64,000 nt of DNA from Oceanobacillus sp. Castelsardo. GTDB lineage: Bacteria > Bacillota > Bacilli > Bacillales > Amphibacillaceae. Positions within the stretch are counted from its first letter, which is position 1; each line of letters begins with the position of its first letter. The notes beneath the pieces are model-generated. The model made no database searches. It was given only the letters and a program-made list of their open reading frames with translations, and had not been told where the DNA came from. Below are positions 63,740 through 64,000 of the stretch, in pieces. Location: positions 62,001-126,000 of the forward strand of contig NZ_LYCS01000009.1 of assembly GCF_001659985.1 (NCBI RefSeq), given 5' to 3'. The position numbers and the translations under genes were made by a program.

Positions 63740-64000
63740 ATGCGATATCTTAATGATGATGAGCTAAAAATTGCAACTAATTTTTTATTTCTTTCCATGG
63801 CAATCGTCGTATTAAATCAAGATATGAACCATATTAAAAATGGAAACTTTAAAATTAATGAGCCCTATCTCGAACTCATAGAGAAAATGACACTGCTCGC
63901 GAGAAAGGAACGTAAAAAACTTCGAAAAATAATGCAAGACAAGGGAATGCAAGTCATCCAATTAAATAAAAATGATTCATTTTCCTCTTTTCTTTTCCTT
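63740..64000 (+). CDS. YhjD-like protein (N-terminal part, cut by window end)
   Basis: 87 codons to the window edge without a stop; ATG after GGAGG. MRYLNDDELKIATNFLFLSM, then IVVLNQDMNHIKNGNFKIN and RKERKKLRKIMQDKGMQVIQ. Soluble, basic, helical. The pattern fits the YhjD family of Bacilli, found beside yhjE-type genes near addB. Function unknown. Confidence 0.75.
   Translation, partial: MRYLNDDELKIATNFLFLSMAIVVLNQDMNHIKNGNFKINEPYLELIEKMTLLARKERKKLRKIMQDKGMQVIQLNKNDSFSSFLFL

Overview
The window is a low-GC Firmicutes chromosome from a spore-forming member of the Bacillaceae. Evidence for sporulation includes a complete gerPABCDEF operon, two YjcZ-type mini-proteins and a YIEGIA pair. Strong AGGAGG ribosome binding sites, TTG starts and a B. 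subtilis-like backbone (yjbC-spx, trpS, yjbA, fabH-fabF, med, yitUVW-like genes, yisL-gerP, addAB, yhjDE-like genes) fit the same group. Sequence style points to the Oceanobacillus/Ornithinibacillus/Virgibacillus side of the family; I cannot name the species from sequence alone. No rRNA, tRNA, CRISPR array or prophage was seen.

Layout. 0.3-1.7 kb: spx and yjbC. 1.8-10.9 kb: assorted metabolic and membrane genes (DUF4015 putative hydrolase, cobalamin adenosyltransferase, Uma2 protein, two DUF421 proteins of which one carries a nonsense codon, M20 amidohydrolase plus MFS exporter, quinone-type oxidoreductase). 11.1-13.0 kb: an intact IS256-family element sitting inside a 52-bp tandem-repeat array, with an exact 8-bp target duplication. 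13.2-17.8 kb: EamA transporter, YjcZ, YIEGIA pair, MBL hydrolase, a second and different 52-bp array. 17.9-23.0 kb: complete urease operon ureABCEFGD. 23.9-29.9 kb: cytochrome bd oxidase cydAB with a 37-aa membrane peptide, facing its assembly transporter cydDC. 30.1-34.6 kb: NERD protein, GNAT, methyltransferase, YjaZ-like metalloprotease, a small Sm-like/Gly-Tyr protein and a frameshifted DUF6155 gene. 35.0-44.8 kb: trpS with a structured leader, yjbA, fabF, fabH, med, yjzD-like, uppP, yitW and yitV-like genes. 45-51.4 kb: HAD phosphatase, small proteins, DegV, SDR and an amylase-fold protein that lacks its catalytic residues. 51.5-64 kb: yisL, DUF418, gerP operon, addAB, TVP38 protein and the start of a yhjD-like gene.

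Functional links. Urease maturation genes are translationally coupled to the structural genes. CydAB and CydDC are convergent around one shared bidirectional terminator. FabH and FabF form a two-gene fatty-acid initiation/elongation unit behind a FapR-like site. AddA and AddB overlap by 8 bases as in other Bacilli.

The most unusual content is non-coding. (1) A double-hairpin element with an identical 19-nt core lies in sense orientation directly 5' of two unrelated genes (HAD phosphatase and addB), with a diverged relative in front of a lipoprotein gene. (2) A strongly folded element of about 176 nt sits inside the IS256 element, downstream of the transposase. (3) A genome-specific family of intergenic arrays shares a 52-bp period although the sequences of the arrays differ. 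(4) A dense cluster of hairpins lies at 14.1-14.3 kb.
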